From: PSRI01 sp041484195
GTDB lineage: Bacteria > Bacteroidota > Bacteroidia > Chitinophagales > Chitinophagaceae
Length of the DNA stretch: 64,000 nucleotides
Direction: 5' to 3'
NCBI GenBank assembly: GCA_041484195.1
Contig: JBGPHC010000011.1
Location: forward strand, 59,499-123,498
Part shown: positions 53,725 to 62,733 of the stretch, one piece after another
Position numbering within the stretch: the first letter of the stretch is position 1
Layout: each line of letters begins with the position of its first letter
The notes under the pieces: model-generated
Seen by the model: only the letters and a program-made list of their open reading frames with translations
Database searches by the model: none
What the model was told of the DNA's origin: nothing
Translations under genes and position numbers: made by a program

Positions 53725-55230
53725 ATGCTATCGGTAGCCGAAAATAGAAAAGGATTCCTGAAATGGTTCAGGTATAACCTGGTGGTGAAAAGATTCAACT
53801 CTCCGCTGGGTTGGTCTATTTTAATACTGCTGGCCCTGGCATTTGCCGTTACCAGTGCCAACAAATTATTTATCATCAACTTCCTTGTAATAGCAGGTCT
53901 CGGCGGAACCATAATAGCGGCCATCTGCCTCTTGCAGCCTCTGACGGGATTTTACCTCACCGTAATTTTTTCCTGTTTCGCTTTCTATCCCCAGCGGCTT
54001 GGCATTCCCCTTCCCGTAAATACAGGGATTGAAGTGCTCATACTGCTCAACTTTATCGGCGCTTATTTCAAGCGTTCCAAGGATCCCCTGAATGAATATG
54101 TGTCGTTCGTCAAAACGCCGGTCTCCATTGGATTCATATTGTACACCGCATTTTTTCTGGTGGAACTCTTCAACCCAAACATGTATTCCGCGGAAGGCTG
54201 GCTCTTCTTTATGAGACGATGGCTGGGTTTTATCCTGATCTATGTGACTGCCTATAAGTTATTGAACAGCTTCGAGAGAATAAGGGATTTCATAAAGACA
54301 TTCATCATATTGGCTTTTATCATTGCTATTTACGGATGCCTGCAAACCTGGTTTGGGCTTCTCCCCTTTGAGATGAACTGGCTTAAATCCAATCCGCACG
54401 AGTACAGATTATTTTTCACGGGAGGTTATATGAGGGTCTTCTCCTTTCTTTCCGATCCTGCAGCCTTTGGTATCTTGTCTGGTTCCATGGCCATGCTGAC
54501 CCTTGCATTCGCGGTTTCCAGCACCCGCAGGAAGCAGAAACTGATTTTATTTGTCGCCTCGGCCATCATGCTGATGGGCATGAGTTATTCAGGAACCAGG
54601 ACTGCCAATATTATTCCTGTCGCCGCCATTGCGCTTTATGTGCTCATGACTATCACGCACAAACGCACCATGATGGTCTTGTTCTCCACAATTGTAGCTG
54701 GGATGTTCCTGCTCTATGGTCCTATAGACAATCCTACTGTCAATAGGATGAGATCTACCTTCAGGAGCGAGGACGCTTCTCTGAATACCCGTGAGGTGAA
54801 CCGGCACTTTATTCAACCTTATATATACCAGCATCCCCTTGGCGGAGGAATTGCCACCAGTGCCAGAGAAGGATTGGATTTTAATCCCGGGCATCCTCTT
54901 GCCGGATTCCCGCCTGACAGTGGACTCCTGAAGGCTGCCATCGAAACCGGGTGGATCGGGTATGCTTTCATGATCATTTTCTTTTTCCTCGTACTGTACC
55001 AGGGAGTACACTATTATTACCTGACGGAAGATCCAGTGTACAAACAATACCTGCTGGCCATTACCATTGTGGAACTTTCCTATATCATTACTCAATACGC
55101 GCAAATATCCATTGGAGAAATTCCATCCACTTTTTTATTTTATCCCATACTTGCAATTATGCCAAGATTGTTGCAACTTGATAAAGCAAAAAAATATTCA
55201 CAAAAAATAAAACTGCCTGATAGTATATGA
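53725..55230 (+). CDS. O-antigen ligase/Wzy-type polymerase
   Basis: A 501-residue inner-membrane protein with about 12 helices and a large periplasmic loop, of the Wzy_C family that covers O-antigen polymerases and ligases. The loop holds FFTGGYMRVFSFLSDPAAFG and the following arginine-containing stretch SYSGTRTANIIPVAA; the second loop has HPLGGGIATSAREG with the family's glycine-rich HPLG-G-G pattern. In this locus polymerisation of repeat units is the likelier role. It overlaps the next gene by four bases (ATGA). Confidence 0.88.
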   Translation: MLSVAENRKGFLKWFRYNLVVKRFNSPLGWSILILLALAFAVTSANKLFIINFLVIAGLGGTIIAAICLLQPLTGFYLTVIFSCFAFYPQRLGIPLPVNTGIEVLILLNFIGAYFKRSKDPLNEYVSFVKTPVSIGFILYTAFFLVELFNPNMYSAEGWLFFMRRWLGFILIYVTAYKLLNSFERIRDFIKTFIILAFIIAIYGCLQTWFGLLPFEMNWLKSNPHEYRLFFTGGYMRVFSFLSDPAAFGILSGSMAMLTLAFAVSSTRRKQKLILFVASAIMLMGMSYSGTRTANIIPVAAIALYVLMTITHKRTMMVLFSTIVAGMFLLYGPIDNPTVNRMRSTFRSEDASLNTREVNRHFIQPYIYQHPLGGGIATSAREGLDFNPGHPLAGFPPDSGLLKAAIETGWIGYAFMIIFFFLVLYQGVHYYYLTEDPVYKQYLLAITIVELSYIITQYAQISIGEIPSTFLFYPILAIMPRLLQLDKAKKYSQKIKLPDSI

Positions 55231-55961
55231 AGCATTACATCATGATCCTGTTGGCGCTGACCTGCTTTAACTTTGCGTTCGCCCAAAATAATCCAGCACC
55301 TGTAACCAGGTATTCAGACTATAAAAGATTCACCGATTCTGTACCGGTGCAAGCACTCGATATCAGGGAGCACCTGGTTCAGCTCGCACTCCAGAACCCC
55401 AGCTTTGAAGTGGCTGATGGGAATATCGCGATCGCCCAGTATAATCTGAAACTTGCAAAGAATTCATGGCAGGATCACCTGTATGTCATTGCCAACGTAA
55501 ACGAATCTGCCTTCAAGAGCTCGGCCACTCCAAACAATATATATTACCCTAAATTGAACGTAGGCTTCAATCTTCCTTTAAGCATTTTCAGCAGACGGAA
55601 CAACGACATAAATATCGCGAGAGAAAATATCGCAATAGGGCAGGCTCAAAAAAATGAAATGTACAGGCTGATCCGGGCGCAGGTGCTTACGGCCTATGAA
55701 GACTACCTGCAGAAAAAAGCCTTGCTGGAACTACAGGTTGAATTGACCACTGAGCAATATACAGCTTACCTTACGGGGCAAAAACAATACGCGGAAGGAG
55801 AAATCAAAATAGAAGATCTGAATGTATTTTACAAGAATTACAATGTGGAATTGGCCAAACAAAGAACGCTCGAAAGAGACGAGAATGTGGCCGTCATTGA
55901 AATTGAAAAGATGATAGGCGTTAAGTTTTCCGATATATTGGCGGCATACAACGTAAGATAA
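55227..55961 (+). CDS. half-length TolC-like outer-membrane/periplasmic protein
   Basis: A 244-residue exported protein with a signal peptide (MKHYIMILLALTCFNFAFAQ). The mature part looks like one outer-membrane-efflux repeat: long helices with the VQLALQNPSFEVADGNIAIA opening, a central two-strand beta region (VNESAFKSSATPNN, LNVGFNLPLSIFS) and a second helix pair rich in Q/E/K (ENIAIGQAQKNEMYRLI). TolC proteins have two such repeats in about 430 residues; here there is one. It is translationally coupled to the polymerase gene and may replace a Wza-type pore or form part of the export channel. Confidence 0.78.
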   Translation: MKHYIMILLALTCFNFAFAQNNPAPVTRYSDYKRFTDSVPVQALDIREHLVQLALQNPSFEVADGNIAIAQYNLKLAKNSWQDHLYVIANVNESAFKSSATPNNIYYPKLNVGFNLPLSIFSRRNNDINIARENIAIGQAQKNEMYRLIRAQVLTAYEDYLQKKALLELQVELTTEQYTAYLTGQKQYAEGEIKIEDLNVFYKNYNVELAKQRTLERDENVAVIEIEKMIGVKFSDILAAYNVR

Positions 55962-55977
55962 TTGAATCCGGCACCTC

Positions 55978-57141
55978 ATGACCCTAACCAAAAATGCGAC
56001 AAAAGAGAAAATATTTTTTCCCAACCTTGACGGGCTCAGGTTCATTTGTTTCTTCGTCGTCTTCCTCTTCCATTGCTACAAGACCATTTTTCAGAATATC
56101 AGGCATAGCTCAGGTTACCACTACATTGAATCCCTTTTTCAAAATGGTACGTTAGGCGTTAATTTTTTCTTTGTATTGAGCGGCTTTCTGATCACCTATC
56201 TTCTCATCCGCGAAAAAGAATACAAGGGAACCATCAGCGTGAAGAATTTTTATATCCGCAGGATCCTCCGCATCTGGCCGCTGTTCTACCTTTGCGTGGC
56301 TTTTGGATTTCTTGTATTCCCCTTCGTAAAAAGCTTGTTGGGCCAGCCTTCTGAAGAAATTGCACACCCTGTCTATTACCTTTTCTTTGTGAATAATTTT
56401 GATTTCATGCATAGCTGGCCGGCGGTTCCTGACGCACTGGTACTATCCGTACTGTGGTCGGTGGCCGTTGAAGAGCAGTTTTATCTGAGTTGGCCCGTGA
56501 TCCTGAAATTCATTCCTATACGGTACTACCGTTGGATTTTCCCTGGCATCATAGCTGCCAGTCTCATTTTCAGATCCTTTTATACGGGGGATAATGACCA
56601 CGATTACGCGTTTCGCTATTTTCATACCCTGTCTGTGATAGGTGACATGGCTTTCGGTGGGTTGCTGGCTTATTTTTGCTCTTACGAAAATAGATTTTTC
56701 AGGTATATCAGGAACCTCAGGCGGTACCAGATTGCCATCATTTATATCGCAGCCATCATCATTTTCATTTTTAAGAAGCAACTGTTTCACATACCCGTTT
56801 TGGTTGTGTTAGAGCGCCTTGTGATCAGCAGTTTTTTCGGGCTCATCATCCTGGAACAGAATTATGCGAAAAACTCCTTTTTCAAATTCTCCCAATTCAA
56901 ACTGATTAGTAAGCTGGGCCTTTACACTTATGGATTGTACTGCCTGCATTTTATAGGCATCCTGGTTGTTCAAACCATCGCTCAAAAAACAGGATGGAAC
57001 CTGCACAGTTTTGTGATGGCCTCCCTGGCAAGCCTGCTGGCATTGCTGGTAGCCATTCTCGTGAGTATCACCAGCTATTACCTGTTTGAAAAGAGATTCC
57101 TTGATCTTAAAGATAAATTCGCGTTCATCGTTAAGAAATAA
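55978..57141 (+). CDS. acyltransferase family 3 protein, OafA/YrhL-like
   Basis: A 387-residue multi-pass protein with about ten helices. The signature FFPNLDGLRFICFFVVFLFH contains the conserved R-x-(8-10)-H pair, with GTLGVNFFFVLSGFLITYLL and the SVLWSVAVEEQFYLSWPVIL segment that is typical of OafA-type O-acetyltransferases. It would acetylate the exopolysaccharide or its precursor. It is the last gene of the rightward operon, 16 bases after the TolC-like gene, and is followed by a perfect hairpin at 57220-57241. Confidence 0.92.
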   Translation: MTLTKNATKEKIFFPNLDGLRFICFFVVFLFHCYKTIFQNIRHSSGYHYIESLFQNGTLGVNFFFVLSGFLITYLLIREKEYKGTISVKNFYIRRILRIWPLFYLCVAFGFLVFPFVKSLLGQPSEEIAHPVYYLFFVNNFDFMHSWPAVPDALVLSVLWSVAVEEQFYLSWPVILKFIPIRYYRWIFPGIIAASLIFRSFYTGDNDHDYAFRYFHTLSVIGDMAFGGLLAYFCSYENRFFRYIRNLRRYQIAIIYIAAIIIFIFKKQLFHIPVLVVLERLVISSFFGLIILEQNYAKNSFFKFSQFKLISKLGLYTYGLYCLHFIGILVVQTIAQKTGWNLHSFVMASLASLLALLVAILVSITSYYLFEKRFLDLKDKFAFIVKK

Positions 57142-57219
57142 CAGGTTCGTGAATGAATGGCAGTGATGCATTTTCTTCGCGTTAACTACCAGGGGTCCTG
57201 GCCATCCTGCAAATAAATT

Positions 57220-57241
57220 GAGGGAGTAAGACTACTCCCTC
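57220..57241. terminator. perfect nine-pair hairpin between convergent genes
   Basis: GAGGGAGTA (57220-57228) pairs fully with TACTCCCTC (57233-57241) around AGAC. It sits between the convergent acyltransferase and FadL-like genes and is symmetric, so it could stop both transcripts. No long T run follows on either strand, so a role as an mRNA-end stabiliser is also possible. Confidence 0.5.
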
Positions 57242-57306
57242 GCAATTGAACCCTATATAATCTATAAAACACAAAACAATTCTTGTCAGTTCCTGTTAGA
57301 CGACAG

Positions 57307-58563
57307 TTAGAAATATTTCCTGCCCTTGGTTAGCCAAAAATCCTTGTAAGAAAGAGTAACCGTGATCTTGCCGTATTTTTCCTGGATCAGGCCTTTATTT
57401 TGAGTACCCCTGATTCCATATTCAAATGCTAAATGGTACCCTAATGCATTCCTCTTGGAATTAAAACCCATTCCAACAGTAATCCCGGCATCCCGAAGTT
57501 GCTGGTCATAAATATCCAGGTAAGATTTGTCATAGAATAAGCCCGCCTGGTAATACATGCTTTCCAATACAGTCTGCCAGCCCTGTTGCTTCCTGGAAAT
57601 TTCCATGCCCAATGAGAGTCGTTCACTGTTTTGAAGAGAATAGTTGAATCCCTTATAATCCAATGCCGACCAAGCCTGGTATCGATAGTCTGCGGCCAGG
57701 GTCAATTTCTTGTTCCGCGTGAATGATATTCCCAATCCTGTACTATTGGGGATCGTGAAAAAATCATTCTTTGTTATTTCGTCTTTGATGGTAGTGGTGC
57801 CCCCATTGGTGACCGTGGCGCTATATTCAGCCTGCAAATCCTGCTTACGCGCGTATGTGGCTCCAAAGTTGAAATCCCATTTCTTGCTCAGCTTCGTAAA
57901 GTATTGCAAACCATAAGTGGGGTAAAAATTTCGCAGATAAATATTTTTTGTGGTCACGATCATGTCACTTACACTGGTACCGGCCAGGGTTTCCTTCTGT
58001 GTGAGAGAACCAGACAAATACGCAGCATTGATGCCAATCGAAATATGTTTGCTGAGCTTAAATCCATTTCCCCAATAAAACTGGTTGACACCTCCGGTAC
58101 CTTCATAGTCGGCGATGGTGTACACGTTTGAACCCTGGATCGTTTTGCGGCCGGAAAAACTGTAATTGGCGGTACTAAAGGGCATGATACCCACGCTGCT
58201 CCCCCACCATTTATTGATGCGCATTCCCATACTGAGCCTTTCTATGGAAAAATCCCGGGTTGTATTATTCAGTCCATTGATATCGTTCCCATAATAGGAA
58301 ACAAATTTGCCCCTGGCCGAAGCTTCCACTATGAATAGCTGTTCCTGCAATTCAGAATAAGAAGCCGGATTATTATGGATAACATAATTGCTACTCCGGT
58401 AAGAAATCCCGGTATTGGCCATGCCAGCGGTTCTGTTAAACTGGCTTTCTTCAATATCGCCGATCCCCAGAATAGAATATGGTGAACTATTGTTTTGAGC
58501 CCTAACCCCGAGTTGGGCTCCGGAAAATACCAGAATTAGAACATGTGCACGAAATAGTTTCAT
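57307..58563 (-). CDS. FadL/OmpP1-like outer-membrane protein
   Basis: A 418-residue outer-membrane barrel. A signal peptide (about 1-22, ending GVRAQ) precedes NNSSPYSILGIGDIEESQFN and MANTGISYRSSNYVIHNNPA. That asparagine-proline-alanine plug-like motif with NPASY is characteristic of FadL-type hydrophobic-compound transporters and their Bacteroidota relatives. The rest is amphipathic strands ending in an aromatic residue (KGRKYF). It begins 14 bases after the DUF4270 gene, so the two are co-transcribed and may act together at the outer membrane. The substrate is unknown. Confidence 0.8.
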   Translation of the reverse strand: MKLFRAHVLILVFSGAQLGVRAQNNSSPYSILGIGDIEESQFNRTAGMANTGISYRSSNYVIHNNPASYSELQEQLFIVEASARGKFVSYYGNDINGLNNTTRDFSIERLSMGMRINKWWGSSVGIMPFSTANYSFSGRKTIQGSNVYTIADYEGTGGVNQFYWGNGFKLSKHISIGINAAYLSGSLTQKETLAGTSVSDMIVTTKNIYLRNFYPTYGLQYFTKLSKKWDFNFGATYARKQDLQAEYSATVTNGGTTTIKDEITKNDFFTIPNSTGLGISFTRNKKLTLAADYRYQAWSALDYKGFNYSLQNSERLSLGMEISRKQQGWQTVLESMYYQAGLFYDKSYLDIYDQQLRDAGITVGMGFNSKRNALGYHLAFEYGIRGTQNKGLIQEKYGKITVTLSYKDFWLTKGRKYF

Positions 58564-58577
58564 TGAATGATCCTATG

Positions 58578-59894
58578 TTATGGTTGTATGGATATGTAAT
58601 AGACCTTCAACATTATCCTGTCTTTGATATTCCTACTATCCCCCAGGACCAGGCGATTCAAAGCGCTTTCAAAGGCAGGCGCTGGTGGTTGTATCAATAA
58701 ACCATTCTTATTATTATCACTGATAGCAATTTGCTGCTGTAAAAAAGTGGTGACATCATAGCTGTAAAATGTATTCTGACCATAGAGCCAGTCAACCTGA
58801 AGATTGCCATTTTGCACCTGGGCCAGTCCCCCCGCCTGTGTAATTGTAAGTGGACTCAATGGATCATTCAACAATGATGTGGAATACAGATCCAATTCCG
58901 GAGGCAGGGGATATTGGCCGGAAAATGAACCTCTGACAGGCAGGATATCCAATTCAGCTTTGAGGATCTGGGCATAGTCAGGCCTCTGTAATAGATTTCT
59001 CAGGGTGGGAAAACGGATCTTTGCTTCGAGGCCCGTAGCCGATTGTACAAAGGCCATATTATTTGTAAGTGTGGATTCTGCCTCCCTGTTAGCTGGTCCC
59101 AGGATAGTGAGTCCCGTTCCCGTTCGATCATATTGAATCTGGTTAAACTGCAAAGCCTGGTTATTAAATATGAAATCCAGGTATTCGTTTACCGGCGACG
59201 GATTTGCCTCGTGATAGTAGAGTCGCATTACTACGCTGTCACGAAAACCAAGGACAGCATTGGAAATGCCAGGGCCCGGAGCAATTTGAAGGCCCTTGAA
59301 ATAGTTGATAAAGGAAGTGATATCTTTCACGGGATCGGATTTTTGCGACAGCAGGTTGAATAAGTCCTGGCCCAGGGCATCGCTCATCGGCACTAAAATG
59401 GATGAGGTGTCGGAGGGTATGAATCTTCGCGTGATTGATCCGAGCGCGCCGGCTTGAATAGGAAAATCCGAAGTATTGTATAGTGATGACTGCGACTCCC
59501 CAATCTGAATCGGTTCGGCCAATTGATAGATCGAAATTGTTTGGACCGTGGACGTATCTCCATAATATGTGCCGTTGGACTTCAGTATGAGGCGCAAGGA
59601 ATCATATCGGGCAGACAGGGAAAAATCGCGCAGGGCCGGAGGTGCCAGGTTAAAAAAAGTCTTGGCCCTTATTATTCCGAACATACTGTCTTTGTACATG
59701 CCTGCGAGCATGATACCGGAATTGGATGTTATGACAGAATCCCTGAAAATGGTTGAAACAACCGGAGTGAGGGTGTCAACCAAAACGATATTCGTGTATC
59801 CGTTATCGACAAATTGGTCTCCAAACTGGATATAGGCCTTCTTACAGCCACTCAATAAATAGAATGCGGCAAGGATGCAATACAATATTCTCAT
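58578..59894 (-). CDS. DUF4270 lipoprotein
   Basis: A 438-residue lipoprotein. The ATG at 59894 is chosen because it directly opens a lipoprotein signal (MRILYCILAAFYLLSGCKK, lipobox LSGC). The body is beta-rich with family features seen in DUF4270 proteins of Bacteroidota: a TNIVLVDTLTPVVSTIFRDS start, SGIMLAGMYKDSMFG near residue 60-75, and a C-terminal DRIMLKVYYISIQP strand. The function is unknown; it is likely exposed on the outer membrane. It forms an operon with the FadL-like gene and is divergent from a Kelch lipoprotein, an arrangement that points to a joint surface complex. Confidence 0.82.
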   Translation of the reverse strand: MRILYCILAAFYLLSGCKKAYIQFGDQFVDNGYTNIVLVDTLTPVVSTIFRDSVITSNSGIMLAGMYKDSMFGIIRAKTFFNLAPPALRDFSLSARYDSLRLILKSNGTYYGDTSTVQTISIYQLAEPIQIGESQSSLYNTSDFPIQAGALGSITRRFIPSDTSSILVPMSDALGQDLFNLLSQKSDPVKDITSFINYFKGLQIAPGPGISNAVLGFRDSVVMRLYYHEANPSPVNEYLDFIFNNQALQFNQIQYDRTGTGLTILGPANREAESTLTNNMAFVQSATGLEAKIRFPTLRNLLQRPDYAQILKAELDILPVRGSFSGQYPLPPELDLYSTSLLNDPLSPLTITQAGGLAQVQNGNLQVDWLYGQNTFYSYDVTTFLQQQIAISDNNKNGLLIQPPAPAFESALNRLVLGDSRNIKDRIMLKVYYISIQP

Positions 59895-60204
59895 CTTTCG
59901 GCAGAAATTCCTACTTATTATATAAAACCGCATGGGTCCAATTCAATTTCAGGCCCAATATTATCAGGGAATATTGTTAGTGTTTTGTTACTATGGATTA
60001 ATAGGGATCCTTCATCTACCAATCCACCTATTTCATATAGGAACCGGAAATGGCAATTGAGTAGAATGTGCGGGTAATTTAAGGACAAGAAAATCAGTTG
60101 GTATATGAAAATTCTTCGCTGGTAGATAAAATCGTTCTGAAATTCCATTTTAACGATTTGGCGGCAATGAATTCAAATAGTTTAGCCGCAAATTATATTT
60201 CAGA
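59895..60204. other. 310-base divergent intergenic region
   Basis: It lies between the DUF4270 gene (leftward) and the Kelch gene (rightward). A promoter-like TTTG-N17-TAGTTTAG is present for the Kelch gene at 60157-60185. No promoter for the leftward gene could be picked with confidence. Nothing else was recognised. Confidence 0.45.
60157..60185 (+). promoter_or_regulatory. possible promoter TTTG-N17-TAGTTTAG
   Basis: TTTG at 60157-60160 and TAGTTTAG at 60178-60185 (one mismatch from TAnnTTTG) lie 17 bases apart. The ATG of the Kelch gene is only 20 bases further, giving a very short leader. Confidence 0.35.
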
Positions 60205-61224
60205 ATGAAAGCTAATATGAATTTATTTTGGATTCTCGGCATGGGTTCGGTATTCCTGGCCTCCTGTTCTAAATCTTCCACAACAGACAATGGCACGACG
60301 GATGGCAACTGGATAAGCCGTTCTGACTTTGAAGGTGTGGCACGCAGCGAGGCAGTGGAATTTACGGCAGGCACCAAGGCTTATATCGCAACTGGATTCG
60401 ACGGGGAAAAAAGACTGGATGATCTTTGGCAATATGACCCCGACAATAATTTCTGGCAACAAAAAGCCCAATTTCCGGGGACCCCGAGAAGCTCGGCGGT
60501 TGCTTTCTCGGTAGCAGACCAGGGCTATGTGGGTACGGGCTATGATGGCGTGAATAAATTGCAGGATTTCTGGCAATATGATCCGGCCTCCAATATCTGG
60601 AAGCAGAAAGCTGATTTCGGAGGTTCGGCGCGTTACGACGCCGTTGCATTCAGCATCTCCGGAAAAGGGTATGTATCAACAGGCTTCGATGGCAATTATC
60701 TTAAGGACATTTGGGAATATGATACTGCCGGGGACGCATGGACGCAGAGAGTAAGTCTGGGGGGCACAAAACGATCCGCCGCGGTAGCCTTTGTTTACAA
60801 AGACAAAGCCTATATATGCACGGGCATCAATAATGGAACCGCCGTGAATGATTTCTGGGTCTTTGATCCTTCTCAGCCTGAAGGCCAGGCCTGGACTGAA
60901 TCGAGAAAAATCGCGAATATAAGCACGGACTCTTATGATGACCAGTATGCGATAGTGCGTAACAATGCGGTAGCATTTGTGATGAATGACAAGGCCTTTG
61001 TGACTACGGGTGAAAATGGCAGCATTTATAATGACACCTGGGTCTATGATTTCGCTACCGATCTTTGGGCAAAGAAGACTCCTTATGAAGGGGCCGCTCG
61101 CACTGGAGCAGTATCCTTTAATATCAATAACCGGGGTTTTGTGCTCACGGGCAGGAGCAGCACCTATCAATTTGACGATATCAGGGAGTTCTTCCCGGAT
61201 CAACCATATAACGCCAATGATTAG
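60205..61224 (+). CDS. Kelch-repeat beta-propeller lipoprotein
   Basis: A 339-residue lipoprotein with signal MNLFWILGMGSVFLASCSKS (lipobox LASC). The mature protein consists of about six Kelch-type blades, each with a (A/S)-x-A-F-x-x-x-x-x-(A/G)-Y-(V/I)-x-T-G start and a D-x-W-x-Y-D-x-x-x-x-x-W-x-x-(K/R) core (for example DLWQYDPDNNFWQQKA, DFWQYDPASNIWKQKA, DIWEYDTAGDAWTQRV). Such propellers bind sugars or proteins on the cell surface. Its stop codon overlaps the ATG of the next gene, so the DUF4907-like protein is translationally coupled. Confidence 0.88.
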   Translation: MKANMNLFWILGMGSVFLASCSKSSTTDNGTTDGNWISRSDFEGVARSEAVEFTAGTKAYIATGFDGEKRLDDLWQYDPDNNFWQQKAQFPGTPRSSAVAFSVADQGYVGTGYDGVNKLQDFWQYDPASNIWKQKADFGGSARYDAVAFSISGKGYVSTGFDGNYLKDIWEYDTAGDAWTQRVSLGGTKRSAAVAFVYKDKAYICTGINNGTAVNDFWVFDPSQPEGQAWTESRKIANISTDSYDDQYAIVRNNAVAFVMNDKAFVTTGENGSIYNDTWVYDFATDLWAKKTPYEGAARTGAVSFNINNRGFVLTGRSSTYQFDDIREFFPDQPYNAND

Positions 61225-61576
61225 AGGAAGGGAAATTTCACTAATATGGATTGTTGCATCATCCCTGGTTCTAATGGTTTGTATATGCGTTGGGCTCATC
61301 CATTACAGGAGGCAGCATGAGCTCCTGCGGGTGGACCTCAATTCATTCAGGACCAAGCTGGGCTGGGGCTACGAGATCAGGGTGGATTCCAAGCCCTTCA
61401 TTCGTCAGGAAACTATTCCTGCAATAGCGGGAAACAAATCATTTTCTACAGAAGCAGATGCCCTGAAGACTGGTAAGGCAGTCGCAATAAAATTGAGCAG
61501 GGGCCTTCTTCCTTCTCTCAGCAAAAAGGAAATTGAAGAACTGGGCGTTTATAGGGATGGCATGAGCAATCACTGA
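61217..61576 (+). CDS. DUF4907-like membrane-anchored protein
   Basis: A 119-residue protein. The ATG at 61217, eight bases inside the end of the Kelch gene, is preferred to in-frame starts further upstream because it opens an N-terminal anchor (ISLIWIVASSLVLMVCICVG). The soluble part has GWGYEIRVDSKPFIRQETIP followed by A-x-x-G-N-K-S-F-x-T-E-x-D-A and a basic helix, the pattern of DUF4907 proteins as I remember it. The function is unknown. The coupling to the Kelch protein suggests both act in one envelope complex. Confidence 0.72.
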   Translation: MIRGREISLIWIVASSLVLMVCICVGLIHYRRQHELLRVDLNSFRTKLGWGYEIRVDSKPFIRQETIPAIAGNKSFSTEADALKTGKAVAIKLSRGLLPSLSKKEIEELGVYRDGMSNH

Positions 61577-61606
61577 GGGAAAATAACGGGGGTGCTTCTC
61601 CGCTAT

Positions 61607-62314
61607 TCAGGAATTCATTTCCACGATTTGAAATATATTGTTCCGATAGCTGTTTCCTATTGGAATGATCCTTTTCCCAAGCGTGATCTCGTTCCGGGAA
61701 ATAGTTTCGATATGACGTAAGGAAACCACATAGGATCTATGGACCCGGACAAAATCTCCAGGTGGTAATTTTGTAGCAAAATTTTTGAGGTTATGCAGGG
61801 TGAGCACAGGTTGGGGCCTTCCAAAAAGATATATCTGAGTATAATCTTTCATCCCTTCACAAAACAGGATATCATCATATTTCACCTTGATGATCTTATA
61901 TTCTGATTTCACAAAAACAAAGTCACGCCGGGCAGTTTGCCTGGCCTCATGTGTTTCTTTCTGAATAAATAGCTGCACCCTTTCAATCGTATTTAAAAAC
62001 CTTTCGTAGGATACGGGGTGTCGCAGCACGCTGAAGGGTTTTACCGGAAAAGATTCAATATCAAATTCCTGTTGGTGTGTTGTGCATACAAAAACAGGAT
62101 GAGCACTGAAAAACGTTTTATGATTTTCCTTTAATGAAGCGATTTGCGAAAGGTCGCAGATCACCAATTCAGGTTCCTCACCATCCATACTTTGCAAAGC
62201 AGTCATCAGGCTGCCTTCATATCTTTTCACATGAAAACTGGGAGTCTGTTGAACAATTTCCTGGAGATAGTCCGATTCAACCGAGTCGCTCTTGACAATT
62301 AAACATTTAATCAT
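61607..62314 (-). CDS. LytTR-family response regulator with atypical receiver
   Basis: A 235-residue regulator: an N-terminal receiver-like domain (1-115) and a C-terminal LytTR DNA-binding domain (about 130-232; DFVFVKSEYKIIKVKYDDIL, FVRVHRSYVVSLRHIETI). The receiver keeps the phospho-site aspartate (LVICDLSQIAS) and a lysine in FPVKPFSVL, but the acidic pair after strand 1 is replaced (CLIVKSDSVES), so normal magnesium-dependent phosphorylation is doubtful. LytTR proteins bind direct repeats near promoters and often control extracellular polysaccharide or surface genes. No cognate histidine kinase is adjacent. Confidence 0.88.
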   Translation of the reverse strand: MIKCLIVKSDSVESDYLQEIVQQTPSFHVKRYEGSLMTALQSMDGEEPELVICDLSQIASLKENHKTFFSAHPVFVCTTHQQEFDIESFPVKPFSVLRHPVSYERFLNTIERVQLFIQKETHEARQTARRDFVFVKSEYKIIKVKYDDILFCEGMKDYTQIYLFGRPQPVLTLHNLKNFATKLPPGDFVRVHRSYVVSLRHIETISRNEITLGKRIIPIGNSYRNNIFQIVEMNS

Positions 62315-62733
62315 TTTCCAAGCAGTTTATGATGAAATCATGCACGGGGGTGCGGTAAATGAAATCAAGCCGGGCATCAATTCCCGTAGTGATCCTTAAG
62401 ACGTCAAATTTCGTCAGGACCTTTACAAACCGCTTGTTAAAGTCGGTCAATCCGATGAAATTTCAGATAAAAAAAGCTTTCGGTTACAAGCCCTTAACGA
62501 TGGAATAACCATTCAATAACAATAGCTTGCCCGGGAATATTTGTTTGCTACCGTCATCCCCTCAATATTCCTTTCGGATTCAATAAAAATATCCCTGTAG
62601 ATATCACCCATTGGAATCTGCGTTCCTGAAACAAGGCAGAATTTTTAGTTGACTATGAATTCGATTTGGCTAAGCGCCAATTCAGCGGTGAAGCATAAAT
62701 GAATGAATTGGTCCTGGAAGTTGTTGCAACCAG
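62315..62733. other. 419-base intergenic region
   Basis: It lies upstream of the LytTR gene and downstream of the FAH-family gene, both leftward. I found no exact promoter box, terminator, repeat, small gene or RNA in it. Confidence 0.4.

Noticed and set aside
61010..61216. Longer start for the DUF4907-like protein inside the Kelch gene
   Set aside because: It would overlap the Kelch gene by more than 200 bases in another frame; the ATG at 61217 gives a standard membrane anchor and a normal short overlap.
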